DNA of 64,000 nucleotides, from NCBI RefSeq assembly GCF_020734105.1, contig NZ_JAJAFR010000010.1:51590-115589 (forward strand), given 5' to 3'. The position numbers and the translations under genes were made by a program. Under the pieces are notes generated by a model. That model did not search any database. It had not been told where the DNA came from and saw only the letters and a program-made list of their open reading frames with translations. The stretch comes from Alkalihalobacillus deserti (GTDB lineage: Bacteria; Bacillota; Bacilli; Bacillales; Bacillaceae_D). Positions 43,891-51,707 of the stretch are shown here, in pieces. How positions within the stretch are numbered: the stretch's first letter is position 1; every line of letters starts with the position of its first letter.

Positions 43891-44006
43891 AGAAAAAACG
43901 CTCCACCCTCGAATTTAATAGTCGTACATATCAAATTCGGGGTGGGAATCGAACCCACTAGAACCAGCCTTGCTGGTGGCGCACCAATTGCCTTCCCAAT
44001 GTTTAT
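43891..44006 (-). ncRNA. tRNA-like leader overlapping a terminator (unrecognised)
   Basis: On the minus strand: a D-arm-like GGC-AATTGGTGC-GCC, a stem CCAGC-AAG-GCTGG where an anticodon arm would be (loop of 3, not 7), TTCTA, and a perfect T-arm GTGGG-TTCGATT-CCCAC (43958-43942). The T-stem 3' strand overlaps the 5' arm of a terminator: CCACCCCGAATTT (43945-43933) pairs with AAATTCGAGGGTGG (43916-43903), then TTTTTT. Acceptor pairing is poor (ATTGGG with CCC-G-AAT). It is either a decayed tRNA gene or an attenuator of the GNAT gene. Confidence 0.45.
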
Positions 44007-44199
44007 ATATTGGTTTATATAGCGATAATTAGGATTCTAGCCTGTTTATGTTGGTGAAATGTATTTATAAGAAACAAATACGCTCATATACTCTTGAATC
44101 CTTCTATATATTAAATGTTTTTTTACGAAAAAGATACCTATTTTTTATAAATTTTTCGTGAAAAAATCTCCCAATTTCATAAGGAATATTAAGATATTT

Positions 44200-45108
44200 C
44201 TAACTCTTTAATAAATTTGTTAAAGCTGGTTCTAAAGATGGATAAAGAAAGCGATAACCAGCTGTTTCAGCCTTGTATGGCAAGACTTTTTGACCATCAA
44301 GAACGAGGGTACTCATTTCACCAAGTAAAAGCTTTAAAGCGATAGATGGTGCTGGTAACCAATAAGGCTTGCTTAATACACGAGCAATTATTTTACCGAA
44401 ATCATCCATTTTTAATGGGGCGGGAGCTGTTAAGTTAAATGGACCTTGTAATTCAATGTGTTCAATCGCAAAAGTAAACATGTGGATAACATCATCAATA
44501 TGAATCCAGCTGAACCACTGACTTCCTGACCCTAAAGGTCCTCCGGCAAAGAAACGAAATGGTAATAGCATTCGTGCTAAGGCACCCTTATTAGAATCAA
44601 GTACAACGCCTAAACGACAATAAGTGACCCTCACTCCATAAGCGGTTGCAGCTTCTGCTTCTTGTTCCCATTTTTGAACAACGAGGGATAGAAAGTTATC
44701 TTGTGCTGGTTTAGATTCTTCAGTGAATGGATGTGTTAAGGAATTCCCGTAGTAGCCAATGGCTGAAGCGTTCACGAGTACTTTAGGTTTTGATGTTAGC
44801 TTTTCAATGAGGTTAACAATTGAGCGTGTCGATTGAATCCGACTTTGGAGAATGCTTTTCTTACGTGCAGATGTCCATCTACTGGCACCTATTGACTCAC
44901 CAGCAAGGTTAACAATCACATCAATCTCATCTAAGGATGCAGCTGGGTTCGTGCCATCCTTAAGCCATTCGACATAAATCACATTTGGTTTTGCTGGTTT
45001 ATTCGTTGCATCTCTTGTTAAAATGTAAACAGAATGACCGAGACTTACTAAATGATTTGTAAGCTTTGTGCCAATAAAACCGGTTCCGCCTGCTATCGCA
45101 ATTCTCAT
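44200..45108 (-). CDS. yfhF: TIGR01777-family epimerase, YfhF
   Basis: 302 residues. NAD(P)-binding GGTGFIGTKLTNHL at the N-terminus, VIVNLAGESIGASRWTSARK, ASAIGYYG with the catalytic Tyr region, and the C-terminal DUF1731 domain (KPYWLPAPSIALKLLLGEMSTLVLDGQKVLP). It is an atypical SDR/nucleoside-diphosphate-sugar epimerase homologue of unknown substrate. Divergent from recX, as in B. subtilis yfhF-recX. Confidence 0.92.
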   Translation of the reverse strand: MRIAIAGGTGFIGTKLTNHLVSLGHSVYILTRDATNKPAKPNVIYVEWLKDGTNPAASLDEIDVIVNLAGESIGASRWTSARKKSILQSRIQSTRSIVNLIEKLTSKPKVLVNASAIGYYGNSLTHPFTEESKPAQDNFLSLVVQKWEQEAEAATAYGVRVTYCRLGVVLDSNKGALARMLLPFRFFAGGPLGSGSQWFSWIHIDDVIHMFTFAIEHIELQGPFNLTAPAPLKMDDFGKIIARVLSKPYWLPAPSIALKLLLGEMSTLVLDGQKVLPYKAETAGYRFLYPSLEPALTNLLKS

Positions 45109-45191
45109 TTTAAATCCTCCTAGTCGTTTTAACAGTAGTTTACGTCCTTTTAAAGGATCTTTGCAAAAATAAAAGTTTGGAGGTGACCTAT

Positions 45192-45998
45192 TTGGCTGTT
45201 ATTACAAAAATCCAAGTGCAACAGCGGAATAAAAGTCGCTATAATATATTTCTTAATAGAGGCAAAGGAGAAGAGTATGCCTTTAGTGTTGATGAAGACA
45301 TCCTAATTAAACGTGGTTTAAAGAAAGGAATGGAGTTAAACGAGGAATCATTAATCCAATTAATTGATGAAGATGAAAAGAAAAAAACGTATTACTTAGC
45401 GATAAATTATTTATCCTATCGTATGCGCTCAATCGAGGAAATGAGGGTCTATCTTTATAAAAAGGAAAAAGACCAGCGACATATAGATGAAGTCATTGAG
45501 GAACTTCTCGAACAAGGGTTATTAAATGATCAGGAATTTGCACATGCCTATATTCGCTCGAAGCAATTAACGTTAATGAAAGGTCCATTAAAGTTAAAAC
45601 AAGAGCTTCTACAAAAAGGGGTAAAAGATGTTGTCATTGATGGGGCACTCGAGCAATTTCAGAAAAAAGATCAAATTCATTCCATTATAAAATGGCTTGA
45701 GAAACAAAAAATGCGTAGCAATAAATTATCTAATCAAGCATTTATCGATAAATTATCTAATCAACTGCAAACAAAAGGGTTTTCACGTGAAGTGATTAAT
45801 GAAGCACTTCGAGAAGTTGATATGTCAAATGAAAATGAAGTAGAGTGGGAATCAATTTGTTTCCAAGGGGAAAAGGTCAAGAAAAAATATGCAGAGAAAT
45901 ATTCAGATTGGGAGTTCAAGCAAAGAGTGAAGCAAGCTCTTTATCGGAAAGGTTTTTCTCTCGCTTTAATAGATAGATACTTGAATGAAACAAATTAA
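45192..45998 (+). CDS. recX: RecA regulator RecX
   Basis: About 268 residues, the long Bacillus form with three-helix RecX repeats: LAINYLSYRMRSIEEMRVYLYKKE, VIEELLEQGLLNDQEFAHAYIRS, and further repeats to the C-terminus. It binds the RecA filament and limits or modulates recombination. TTG 45192 has GGAGGTGA 5 bases upstream and gives the usual start A-V-I-T-K-I; TTG 45177 overlaps that site. Confidence 0.92.
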   Translation: MAVITKIQVQQRNKSRYNIFLNRGKGEEYAFSVDEDILIKRGLKKGMELNEESLIQLIDEDEKKKTYYLAINYLSYRMRSIEEMRVYLYKKEKDQRHIDEVIEELLEQGLLNDQEFAHAYIRSKQLTLMKGPLKLKQELLQKGVKDVVIDGALEQFQKKDQIHSIIKWLEKQKMRSNKLSNQAFIDKLSNQLQTKGFSREVINEALREVDMSNENEVEWESICFQGEKVKKKYAEKYSDWEFKQRVKQALYRKGFSLALIDRYLNETN

Positions 45999-46040
45999 AC
46001 AGTTTAGAAGAAGAGAATTTATTTCTTTTCTTTTCTTTTC

Positions 46041-46227
46041 TTAGGCCTACAGGTTCTTGGATCAAATGCTGGAAATATAATTTGAGTTGTAAATATAGTT
46101 GTAGCCGCTTCAGTTTGTTGGGCTAGTAGGGAAGAAAGAGGCCATTATCCGAATGACCATGTTGCCGATGCTTTATTATGCTAGTTTCTCAGGGATAATT
46201 GGATTAATTTTAGCTTATCTTCTGTAG
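46041..46227 (+). pseudogene. L-lactate permease, 3' remnant
   Basis: In one frame LGLQVLGSNAGNII, an in-frame TGA, then VVNIVAASVCW; in the next frame LVGKKEAIIRMTMLPMLYYASFSGIIGLILAYLL and TAG. Together this is the C-terminus of LctP/LldP permeases (QVLGSNAGN-ICVVNIVAAS...GLLGKEG). One stop codon and one frameshift within 190 bases, with no upstream part, mark a degraded fragment between recX and yfhH. Confidence 0.75.
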
Positions 46228-46293
46228 CCAATTCTTTGTTTGTCTTGCTTGTTTCATCTATAATAAAGAAGATGAGAGAGAGGGATGAACAAA

Positions 46294-46620
46294 ATGGAAC
46301 AACAAAAGAGGTTTAGTCAATTGACTGAATATGAGCTACGAACAGAAATTGCTCGTTTGAACGAAAAAGCGAAAAAAGCAGAACAATTAGGGATGTCGAG
46401 TGAATTTGCTGTTTATGAACGACGTGTTCTTCTAGCTAAAGCTTATTTACTTAATCCTGAGGACTTTAAGCCAGGAGAGACATATACAATTGAGGGTGGT
46501 TCCACTTTTAAGATTTCTTATTTAAATGGTTATTTTGCTTGGGGATATCGCGATAACGAAGTCTCTCTTGAAGGAATTCCTATTTCTTTGTTTGTAAAAG
46601 AAGAAGGAGAAGTCAAGTAG
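46294..46620 (+). CDS. yfhH: YfhH-family protein (DUF1811)
   Basis: 108 residues: MEQQKRFSQLTEYELRTEIA, then MAKAYLLNPEDF-like LLAKAYLLNPEDFKPGETYTIEGG and ISYLNGYFAWGYRD, close to B. subtilis YfhH. Function unknown; the fold is small and partly SH3-like. ATG 46294 matches the family start and has GAGAGGG 9 bases upstream; ATG 46285 lies against that site. Confidence 0.9.
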   Translation: MEQQKRFSQLTEYELRTEIARLNEKAKKAEQLGMSSEFAVYERRVLLAKAYLLNPEDFKPGETYTIEGGSTFKISYLNGYFAWGYRDNEVSLEGIPISLFVKEEGEVK

Positions 46621-46651
46621 ACCTCTCCTTATTCAGTACAAGGTGGAAGGC

Positions 46652-46813
46652 TTATCTTTGTTCGGCCTTCCGGTGTAAGCGAACTTTAATACCCGTTTGA
46701 CTCATTTGCGTTTCTCCACCGATTTGTTTAGAAGCATGTTTCGGTTTTGCACGTGGTGAGTCGAATGGACTTTTATATTCTGTGAAATTAAATGTATCTT
46801 TCCCCTTACCCAT
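46652..46813 (-). CDS. Small YpzG-like protein
   Basis: 53 residues: MGKGKDTFNFTEYKSPFDSP, then RAKPKHASKQIGGETQMSQT. The motif [FY]-x-S-P-R-A-x-P-K-H-A-x-x-Q-[IV]-x-G-E-T is that of YpzG-like Bacillus proteins, possibly spore-related; this family call is from memory and tentative. GGAGGTG lies 8 bases before the ATG. Confidence 0.6.
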   Translation of the reverse strand: MGKGKDTFNFTEYKSPFDSPRAKPKHASKQIGGETQMSQTGIKVRLHRKAEQR

Positions 46814-46872
46814 AGCTCTAGCACCTCCAGAAACGTTGGAAATTGATTTAAGCCAATTAAATCAGTAATCAC

Positions 46873-47031
46873 CTAATTATTCGTATCACCATCACTAGTT
46901 CTCATACGTTCTCTAGGACGAGTGTTGATTTCTAAATCAGCTCGTTTGGATTCGTTTTTATTTTTGATATCCTTTGGTGAATTCCCATCGAATTTAATAT
47001 GATTTGGAAAGCCTTTTGCTTTGTTACGCAT
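46873..47031 (-). CDS. sspK: Small acid-soluble spore protein K
   Basis: 52 residues: MRNKAKGFPNHIKFDGNSP, then ESKRADLEINTRPRERMRTS. R-N-K-A-K-G-F-P-N and S-K-R-A-D-G/L-x-I-N-x-x-P-Q/R-E-R-M-R-x-S match SspK. It is made in the forespore as a minor DNA-associated or storage protein. GGAGGGTCACC precedes the ATG; a sigma-G-like promoter lies at 47064-47093. Confidence 0.93.
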   Translation of the reverse strand: MRNKAKGFPNHIKFDGNSPKDIKNKNESKRADLEINTRPRERMRTSDGDTNN

Positions 47032-47063
47032 CTGGTGACCCTCCTTTCCAACGTGTTCTATAA

Positions 47064-47093
47064 TAGTATGAGCACTTAATTGAAAGATATAAG
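47064..47093 (-). promoter_or_regulatory. Sigma-G-like promoter of sspK
   Basis: On the minus strand CTTATA, 17 bases, then a perfect CATACTA -10, about 33 bases upstream of the sspK start. Confidence 0.6.
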
Positions 47094-47123
47094 ACGTAAA
47101 GATTGTCAAAGGAGGAAAGAAAG

Positions 47124-47393
47124 ATGGAAGATCGTTTCAGGCGCTTAACGGAGCAACTTTTAGCTGTTAATTCAGAAATTACATCTGCTCAAGCAAGAAC
47201 TTGGGTAGAAAGCTTATGGGAAGATTTTGAAGTAACGCGTGCAAAAGGCGGTTGGACGTATAAGGGACAAGATGTGACGGAACAAATTGTCACGCGTTGG
47301 ATTAAACAATACGGACCCATTTTGCATAGATATGCTGCAACGAAAGAAAAATTTTCACATTTAAATAAGGATGAAGGTCATCTAAAGCATTAA
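47124..47393 (+). CDS. yfhJ: YfhJ-family protein (WVELL)
   Basis: 89 residues: MEDRFRRLTEQLLAVNSEIT, then QARTWVESLWEDFEVTRAKGGW. The W-V-E-x-L-W-E-D-F motif defines the WVELL family including B. subtilis YfhJ; function unknown. GGAGG lies 9 bases before ATG 47124. It is divergent from sspK, as in Bacillus. Confidence 0.9.
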   Translation: MEDRFRRLTEQLLAVNSEITSAQARTWVESLWEDFEVTRAKGGWTYKGQDVTEQIVTRWIKQYGPILHRYAATKEKFSHLNKDEGHLKH

Positions 47394-47420
47394 AAATGTA
47401 GTTGTCAGCAAATTATACAC

Positions 47421-47458
47421 TAAGCCTGCTATGAATGAATGGTTCATGGCAGGCTTAT
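47421..47458. terminator. Hairpin between convergent yfhJ and yfhP
   Basis: TAAGCCTGCTATGAA pairs with TTCATGGCAGGCTTA (one mismatch); flanks are only weakly T-rich. Confidence 0.6.
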
Positions 47459-47474
47459 CACGCACTGTTATAGT

Positions 47475-48455
47475 TTACTCAGTGACAATATTTAATTTCT
47501 TTTGAAGTGTTTCTTCACTAAATACCCAACCCGTATAAGAACTAACTATGTTCAAGTTTTGGTCTAATTGGACAATTCCGACGAATGGATAATGTCCTTT
47601 ACTACGATAGCGCAAGTCAACAAAACGAACTTCAGTAATATCATCCTTTTCTTCAATTTCCCATCTGTATGTCGGAGAAAAAGATAAAAAGGCTGAAAGG
47701 TTTGAGTCTTTTCTTGCTGCGTTTATGACCGGTATATCAGGGATAGGATCAAATGAATACTGCTCAAAATACTCAATCTCATGGTTACGTGATTCTGTCA
47801 CAAATAATACATCAGGCGTTCGAATGACGACATGCCATTGATTCCATCTGATCGTTGGTGATACAAAAATATGGCTTGCATCGGGATGAAGCCTTTTCGC
47901 GTGATGAACAACACGTTTTTTCTCAGTTATTCTCCAAATATAATAGGCGATCAGTCCTAAATATAAAACAAGGATCGTGCGCCCAGGAGGTAATCCGAGA
48001 GCCCAAAATGAAAAAGCGGCTAAATGACTAAAGAAAATAAATGGATCAAAAATATTAATAACACCTAAAGCAATCCATCTATTTGAAAGGGGGCGTAGAG
48101 CTTGAGTTCCATACGCATTAAAAATATCGACAAATACATGTAGAAAAACAGCAATAAATGACCATAGTAAAACCGTTAACCAATTGGTCTCAGGAGTAAA
48201 AGCAAAAATACCACCCGTAATCAAAAGCGGCCATAAAAAAACAGCTGGAATGGAATGTGTTATCCCACGATGGTTCCGTATATACACCGCATTATTTCGT
48301 AATTTTAATACGGTATCAAAGTCTGGGGCTAGAGAGCCAATAATGGTGGCAATCATGACCGAACTGGGGAGTAATGGATCGCTTGCTATGGTGGGATCTA
48401 GTGTGGCAAGTCCGCCTAGCGAAATCCCCATTACTACATGAGTACCTGTGTCCAT
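47475..48455 (-). CDS. yfhP: YfhP membrane-bound metal-dependent hydrolase
   Basis: 326 residues. The N-terminal half has YdjM/DUF457 metal motifs (MDTGTHVVMGISLGG, LAPDFDTVLKL, RNHRGITHS, FLHVFVDIFNAYGT) and several membrane segments to about residue 185. The C-terminal half is soluble beta-rich sequence. In B. subtilis YfhP has been linked to repression of the adjacent yfhQ-type genes. It lies next to mutY as expected. Confidence 0.92.
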   Translation of the reverse strand: MDTGTHVVMGISLGGLATLDPTIASDPLLPSSVMIATIIGSLAPDFDTVLKLRNNAVYIRNHRGITHSIPAVFLWPLLITGGIFAFTPETNWLTVLLWSFIAVFLHVFVDIFNAYGTQALRPLSNRWIALGVINIFDPFIFFSHLAAFSFWALGLPPGRTILVLYLGLIAYYIWRITEKKRVVHHAKRLHPDASHIFVSPTIRWNQWHVVIRTPDVLFVTESRNHEIEYFEQYSFDPIPDIPVINAARKDSNLSAFLSFSPTYRWEIEEKDDITEVRFVDLRYRSKGHYPFVGIVQLDQNLNIVSSYTGWVFSEETLQKKLNIVTE

Positions 48456-48541
48456 CGTTTATGATACCTCCTTAACTTTCTGTGTTAGTAAATTTTAAAT
48501 AAGGTAAAGCTTATTTTCTCTAGTTTTATTGAAACGGTAAC

Positions 48542-48685
48542 ATGTTTAAGACAATATTTGCAAAAGGGTCTACTTGTACTTCATGTAAACCAAATAGAAA
48601 GAAAAAGTACAACTTATTAGAACTTAGTTATATTATAGTCGAAGTAGTTGTAATGGATCCACACGGTGTGCGCCTTTTTGAGTAG
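48542..48685 (+). pseudogene. Possible Spx/thioredoxin-fold remnant run into a repeat
   Basis: A 47-codon frame reads MFKTIFAKGSTCTSCKPNRKK; G-S-T-C-T-S-C recalls the redox CxxC of Spx (S-C-T-S-C). After about 30 codons it passes into the repeat element (GGATCCACACG). No ribosome binding site is visible. The Spx link rests on a few residues. Confidence 0.25.
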
Positions 48686-48768
48686 TACGCTTTAAAGAAG
48701 GCTAAGACAGTGCTCGACATATTGCTTCGAAGTTTTCCCAAAAGGTAAAAACGAACCTTTTGGGAAAA
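48646..48768. repeat. Third copy of the modular hairpin repeat
   Basis: AATGGATCCACACGGTGTG and GCGCCTTTTTGAG match the first modules at 26288-26319 and 26417-26448 (AATGGCTCCACACG, GCGCCTT). AGAAGGCTAA and ATTGC follow in the same order. The copy ends in a perfect 13-bp inverted repeat TTTTCCCAAAAGG/CCTTTTGGGAAAA (48733-48745, 48756-48768) with a GTAAAAACG loop, like the GTAAACCCG loop of copy B. Confidence 0.7.
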
Positions 48769-48827
48769 TCTCTGATATAGTTTATTTATACCCGAATCAT
48801 CATCGATTAAAAAGGGGATTAGGAAAA

Positions 48828-49145
48828 ATGACAAAAAGTTTACAGATTTTTATGGAATACAAAGTAAAAGAGAATTCAGTTGAAGCATATGAACATGTTA
48901 TGAAAGAAGTTATCGAGACGCTCGCAGACTACGAAGCTGAAAAGATTCAATGGTATGTAGCAGATGATCAGCCATTTCTTTATGTCGAAATGTATGAAGT
49001 ACCGACTGCGTCCCATTACCAAATATTGAAAAAAATACGTCGTCAAGCAGATCATACAGTTTTTGGAAAAATTGTTCCCTATATTGAGGGAGGCGCAGAA
49101 AAAATTCATTGCTGGGCTTTTCAAAGAAAGGAATCATTCAAGTGA
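48828..49145 (+). CDS. Conserved hypothetical, ferredoxin-like barrel type
   Basis: 105 residues: MTKSLQIFMEYKVKENSVEA, then IQWYVADDQPFLYVEMYEVP and YIEGGAEKIHCWAF. The beta-alpha-beta pattern suggests a dimeric alpha/beta barrel (NIPSNAP/ABM-like) protein. I recognise it only as a gene seen next to mutY in related bacilli. Its stop overlaps the mutY start (GTGA), so the two are translationally coupled. Confidence 0.65.
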   Translation: MTKSLQIFMEYKVKENSVEAYEHVMKEVIETLADYEAEKIQWYVADDQPFLYVEMYEVPTASHYQILKKIRRQADHTVFGKIVPYIEGGAEKIHCWAFQRKESFK

Positions 49146-50239
49146 TACAAGAGCAGCTTAGAGATTTTGATGTAACAGGCTTCCAAGAAAATTTAGTCAA
49201 TTGGTTTTTAGAGAACCAAAGAGCATTGCCATGGCGTGAATCAAAAGATCCCTATCGTGTTTGGGTATCTGAAATCATGCTACAGCAAACAAGAGTCGAT
49301 ACAGTCATTCCTTATTATCAAGCTTTCATAAGAGAATTTCCAACCTTAGAAGCGTTAGCTGAAGCTGAAGAAGATCAAATTTTAAAAGCGTGGGAGGGGT
49401 TAGGGTATTATTCTCGCGTTCGTAATTTACAAACGGCAGTTAAAGAAGTAGTTGAAAAGTATGAGGGAACCGTTCCTAATACAAGAGAAGAGATATTATC
49501 GTTAAGAGGGGTAGGACCATATACAGCAGGTGCAATTTTAAGCATTGCATATGGAAAGGCAGAACCAGCAGTTGATGGCAATGTGATGCGCGTTCTCTCA
49601 AGAGTATTCATAATTGAAGAAGACATTGCCAAACCAGCTACGAGAAAGATATTTGAGGGTATTTTATATGACCTTGTGTCAAAAGAAAATCCTTCTGCGT
49701 TTAATCAAGGGTTAATGGAGCTTGGCGCACTAATTTGTACGCCCACGTCCCCTGGTTGCTTGCTTTGCCCAGTAAAGGTTCGTTGCAGTGCAAACCAAAA
49801 AGGCATACAAGCTGAATTACCAATAAAGTCAAAAAAGAAAAAGCAAACTGTTAAGCAGATGGCTGCAATTGTGTTAAAAAACCAGTATGGTGAAGTTCTC
49901 ATTGAAAAACGCCCGGAAACGGGGTTGCTAGCTCGATTATGGCAATTTCCGAATATGGAAACAACGGGCATGGACGATCAACGTAAATTACTTTCAGAGT
50001 TTCTTGTTAATGATTTTGAAATCGGTGCTGAAGTTGGAAGGGCTATTCAACATGTTGAGCATGTTTTTTCTCATTTAGTTTGGAATATAACTGTTTTTGA
50101 AGGACAAGTCAAAGGTAGAGCTAACCTCGAAAGCGAAACGAGAAAATGGGTGCCCACAGACAGTATAGAAAAGTACGCTTTTCCAGTCTCACATCAAAAA
50201 ATTATTCAACATTCATTAATGGACTCGAGTTTAGCGTAG
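49142..50239 (+). CDS. mutY: A/G-specific adenine glycosylase
   Basis: 365 residues. Helix-hairpin-helix LRGVGPYTAGAILSIAYGK and catalytic Asp in AVDGNVMRVLSR; 4Fe-4S cluster C-x6-C-x2-C-x5-C (CTPTSPGCLLCPVKVRC); C-terminal NUDIX-like 8-oxoG reader (RPETGLLARLWQFPN, HVEHVFSHL). Removes adenine opposite 8-oxoguanine. I prefer GTG 49142, overlapping the upstream stop with AAAGGAA before it; ATG 49109 would overlap the previous gene by 37 bases. Confidence 0.95.
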   Translation: MIQEQLRDFDVTGFQENLVNWFLENQRALPWRESKDPYRVWVSEIMLQQTRVDTVIPYYQAFIREFPTLEALAEAEEDQILKAWEGLGYYSRVRNLQTAVKEVVEKYEGTVPNTREEILSLRGVGPYTAGAILSIAYGKAEPAVDGNVMRVLSRVFIIEEDIAKPATRKIFEGILYDLVSKENPSAFNQGLMELGALICTPTSPGCLLCPVKVRCSANQKGIQAELPIKSKKKKQTVKQMAAIVLKNQYGEVLIEKRPETGLLARLWQFPNMETTGMDDQRKLLSEFLVNDFEIGAEVGRAIQHVEHVFSHLVWNITVFEGQVKGRANLESETRKWVPTDSIEKYAFPVSHQKIIQHSLMDSSLA

Positions 50240-50254
50240 GGAGTTGGATATTAA

Positions 50255-51013
50255 GTGGATCTGAATTTGAAAAATAAAATTATACTTGTTACAGGTGGCT
50301 CAAAAGGAATTGGCCTTGGAATTGCTGCTGCTTTTATAAATGAAGGAGCAAAGGTTGCTATTGTAGCAAGAGGAGAAGACAGCTTAGAACAGGCGAAAGC
50401 TCAGTTTAGTGAGATTTTGCCAATACAAGCCGATTTGTATAATGAAAAAGAAAGAGAACGTGTAATTCGAGAAGTGGTGGAACATTACGGTACCATTGAT
50501 GTTCTTGTTAATAATCTAGGTGGGAGTAACGGTTCAACAACAGCTGAAACCAATCTAACACTATTTCACGAAGCTTTTGAGCTCAATTATTTTTCTGCTG
50601 TTCATTTTAGCAAGCTCGTGTTGCCGTATTTGAAAGAAAAACAAGCAGGAAGCATTATTAATATTTCTTCTATTTTTGGGCGTGAGGCTGGTGGGAAGGT
50701 CACTTATAACAGTGCGAAAGCAGCAATGATTAGCTTTACAAAATCATTAGCAGATGAAGTGATTAAAGATGGGGTTCGAGTGAATGGTGTCGCACCGGGA
50801 TCGATCTTACATTCCTCTGGAAACTGGCAAAGAAGACTGGAAGAGAACCCTGAAAAAATCAATCAGTTTGTTGAAGCAGAAATACCAGCTGGACGTTTTG
50901 GAACTGTCGAAGAGATAGCAAATGTTGTGGCGTTTTTAGCATCAGAAAAAGCGAGTTGGATTGTTGGGGCAACGATCAATGTCGATGGCGGACAATCAAA
51001 GTCCAATTTTTAA
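50255..51013 (+). CDS. SDR-family oxidoreductase
   Basis: 252 residues. Cofactor motif TGGSKGIGLGIAAAF, NNLGGSNG, catalytic Ser in NISSIFGREAGG and YNSAKAAM with Tyr and Lys; C-terminal NVDGGQSKSNF. A classical short-chain dehydrogenase, 3-oxoacyl-ACP reductase-like, substrate unknown. Start GTG 50255 has GGGAG upstream; it begins 15 bases after mutY and probably shares its transcript. Terminator at 51017. Confidence 0.85.
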   Translation: MDLNLKNKIILVTGGSKGIGLGIAAAFINEGAKVAIVARGEDSLEQAKAQFSEILPIQADLYNEKERERVIREVVEHYGTIDVLVNNLGGSNGSTTAETNLTLFHEAFELNYFSAVHFSKLVLPYLKEKQAGSIINISSIFGREAGGKVTYNSAKAAMISFTKSLADEVIKDGVRVNGVAPGSILHSSGNWQRRLEENPEKINQFVEAEIPAGRFGTVEEIANVVAFLASEKASWIVGATINVDGGQSKSNF

Positions 51014-51016
51014 AGG

Positions 51017-51062
51017 AAAATGCCTCAAAGGGGTTAGTTAGTGTACACCTTTGAGGCATTTT
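51017..51062. terminator. Bidirectional terminator
   Basis: AAAATGCCTCAAAGG and CCTTTGAGGCATTTT form a perfect 15-bp stem between convergent genes. Confidence 0.93.
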
Positions 51063-51067
51063 ATGAT

Positions 51068-51442
51068 TTAAAGCGGGGTATCACGCTCAATCTGGTTATT
51101 TAAAGGAAAGGCATCATCATTAATCATGTGGATTTCTTTTATTTTCTCTTTTGTTTCAGCGGTTCCAAGGCGATAAATCGCTTCATATACATCATTTAAA
51201 CCGCGTTGGTATTCATTACGATCTCTATCTTCCTTTTCATCATCAAAATGCCTGAATGTAAATAAATTTCCAAGTTCTAGATCGTGAGCTTGTACTTCAC
51301 GCAGCAAATCCTCTAATGCTTTTTTCTCCGTTAACGTTGCTTCAATCTCATATTCAATTAACTGACCATCATTCACAGGGGTCGGACTAATATCTTCCAT
51401 ACTTATCGGATTTAAATTAACATAGTACAATTGCTTTTCCAT
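51068..51442 (-). CDS. Conserved hypothetical, 124 residues
   Basis: Encodes MEKQLYYVNLNPISMEDISP, then EYEIEATLTEKKALEDLLRE and TFRHFDDEKEDRDRNEYQ. Soluble, acidic, alpha/beta; no catalytic motif seen. AAAGGAG lies 8 bases before ATG 51442; the frame continues to 51472 without a better site. It appears to be a Bacillus-specific protein I cannot name. Bases 51473-51707 are empty. Confidence 0.7.
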   Translation of the reverse strand: MEKQLYYVNLNPISMEDISPTPVNDGQLIEYEIEATLTEKKALEDLLREVQAHDLELGNLFTFRHFDDEKEDRDRNEYQRGLNDVYEAIYRLGTAETKEKIKEIHMINDDAFPLNNQIERDTPL

Positions 51443-51707
51443 ATACAGACTCCTTTCTAATAAAGCTATCATTTAGTTTCCCCTTGATTTAAAATCTTAC
51501 TAATTCGATTGATGGGTGGGGCAAGCTAAATATAAAGGACGGATAAGTGTGCTAAATTGACGCAACTAGTTTGAAAGTAACTATAAAATGAGTAGGTTGG
51601 GTAATCAGAACTAAAGTTGATCCCATTAAACCGTTTTTGGATGAACGACTCAGCATAAAAAGAAAGACCCAAACCTATACTAGTTTGAATCTCCTACAAC
51701 AAGCTTC

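Noticed and set aside
43935..44006. A functional tRNA gene on the minus strand
   Set aside because: The acceptor stem does not pair properly and the anticodon loop has three bases, so it cannot be a working tRNA as written.
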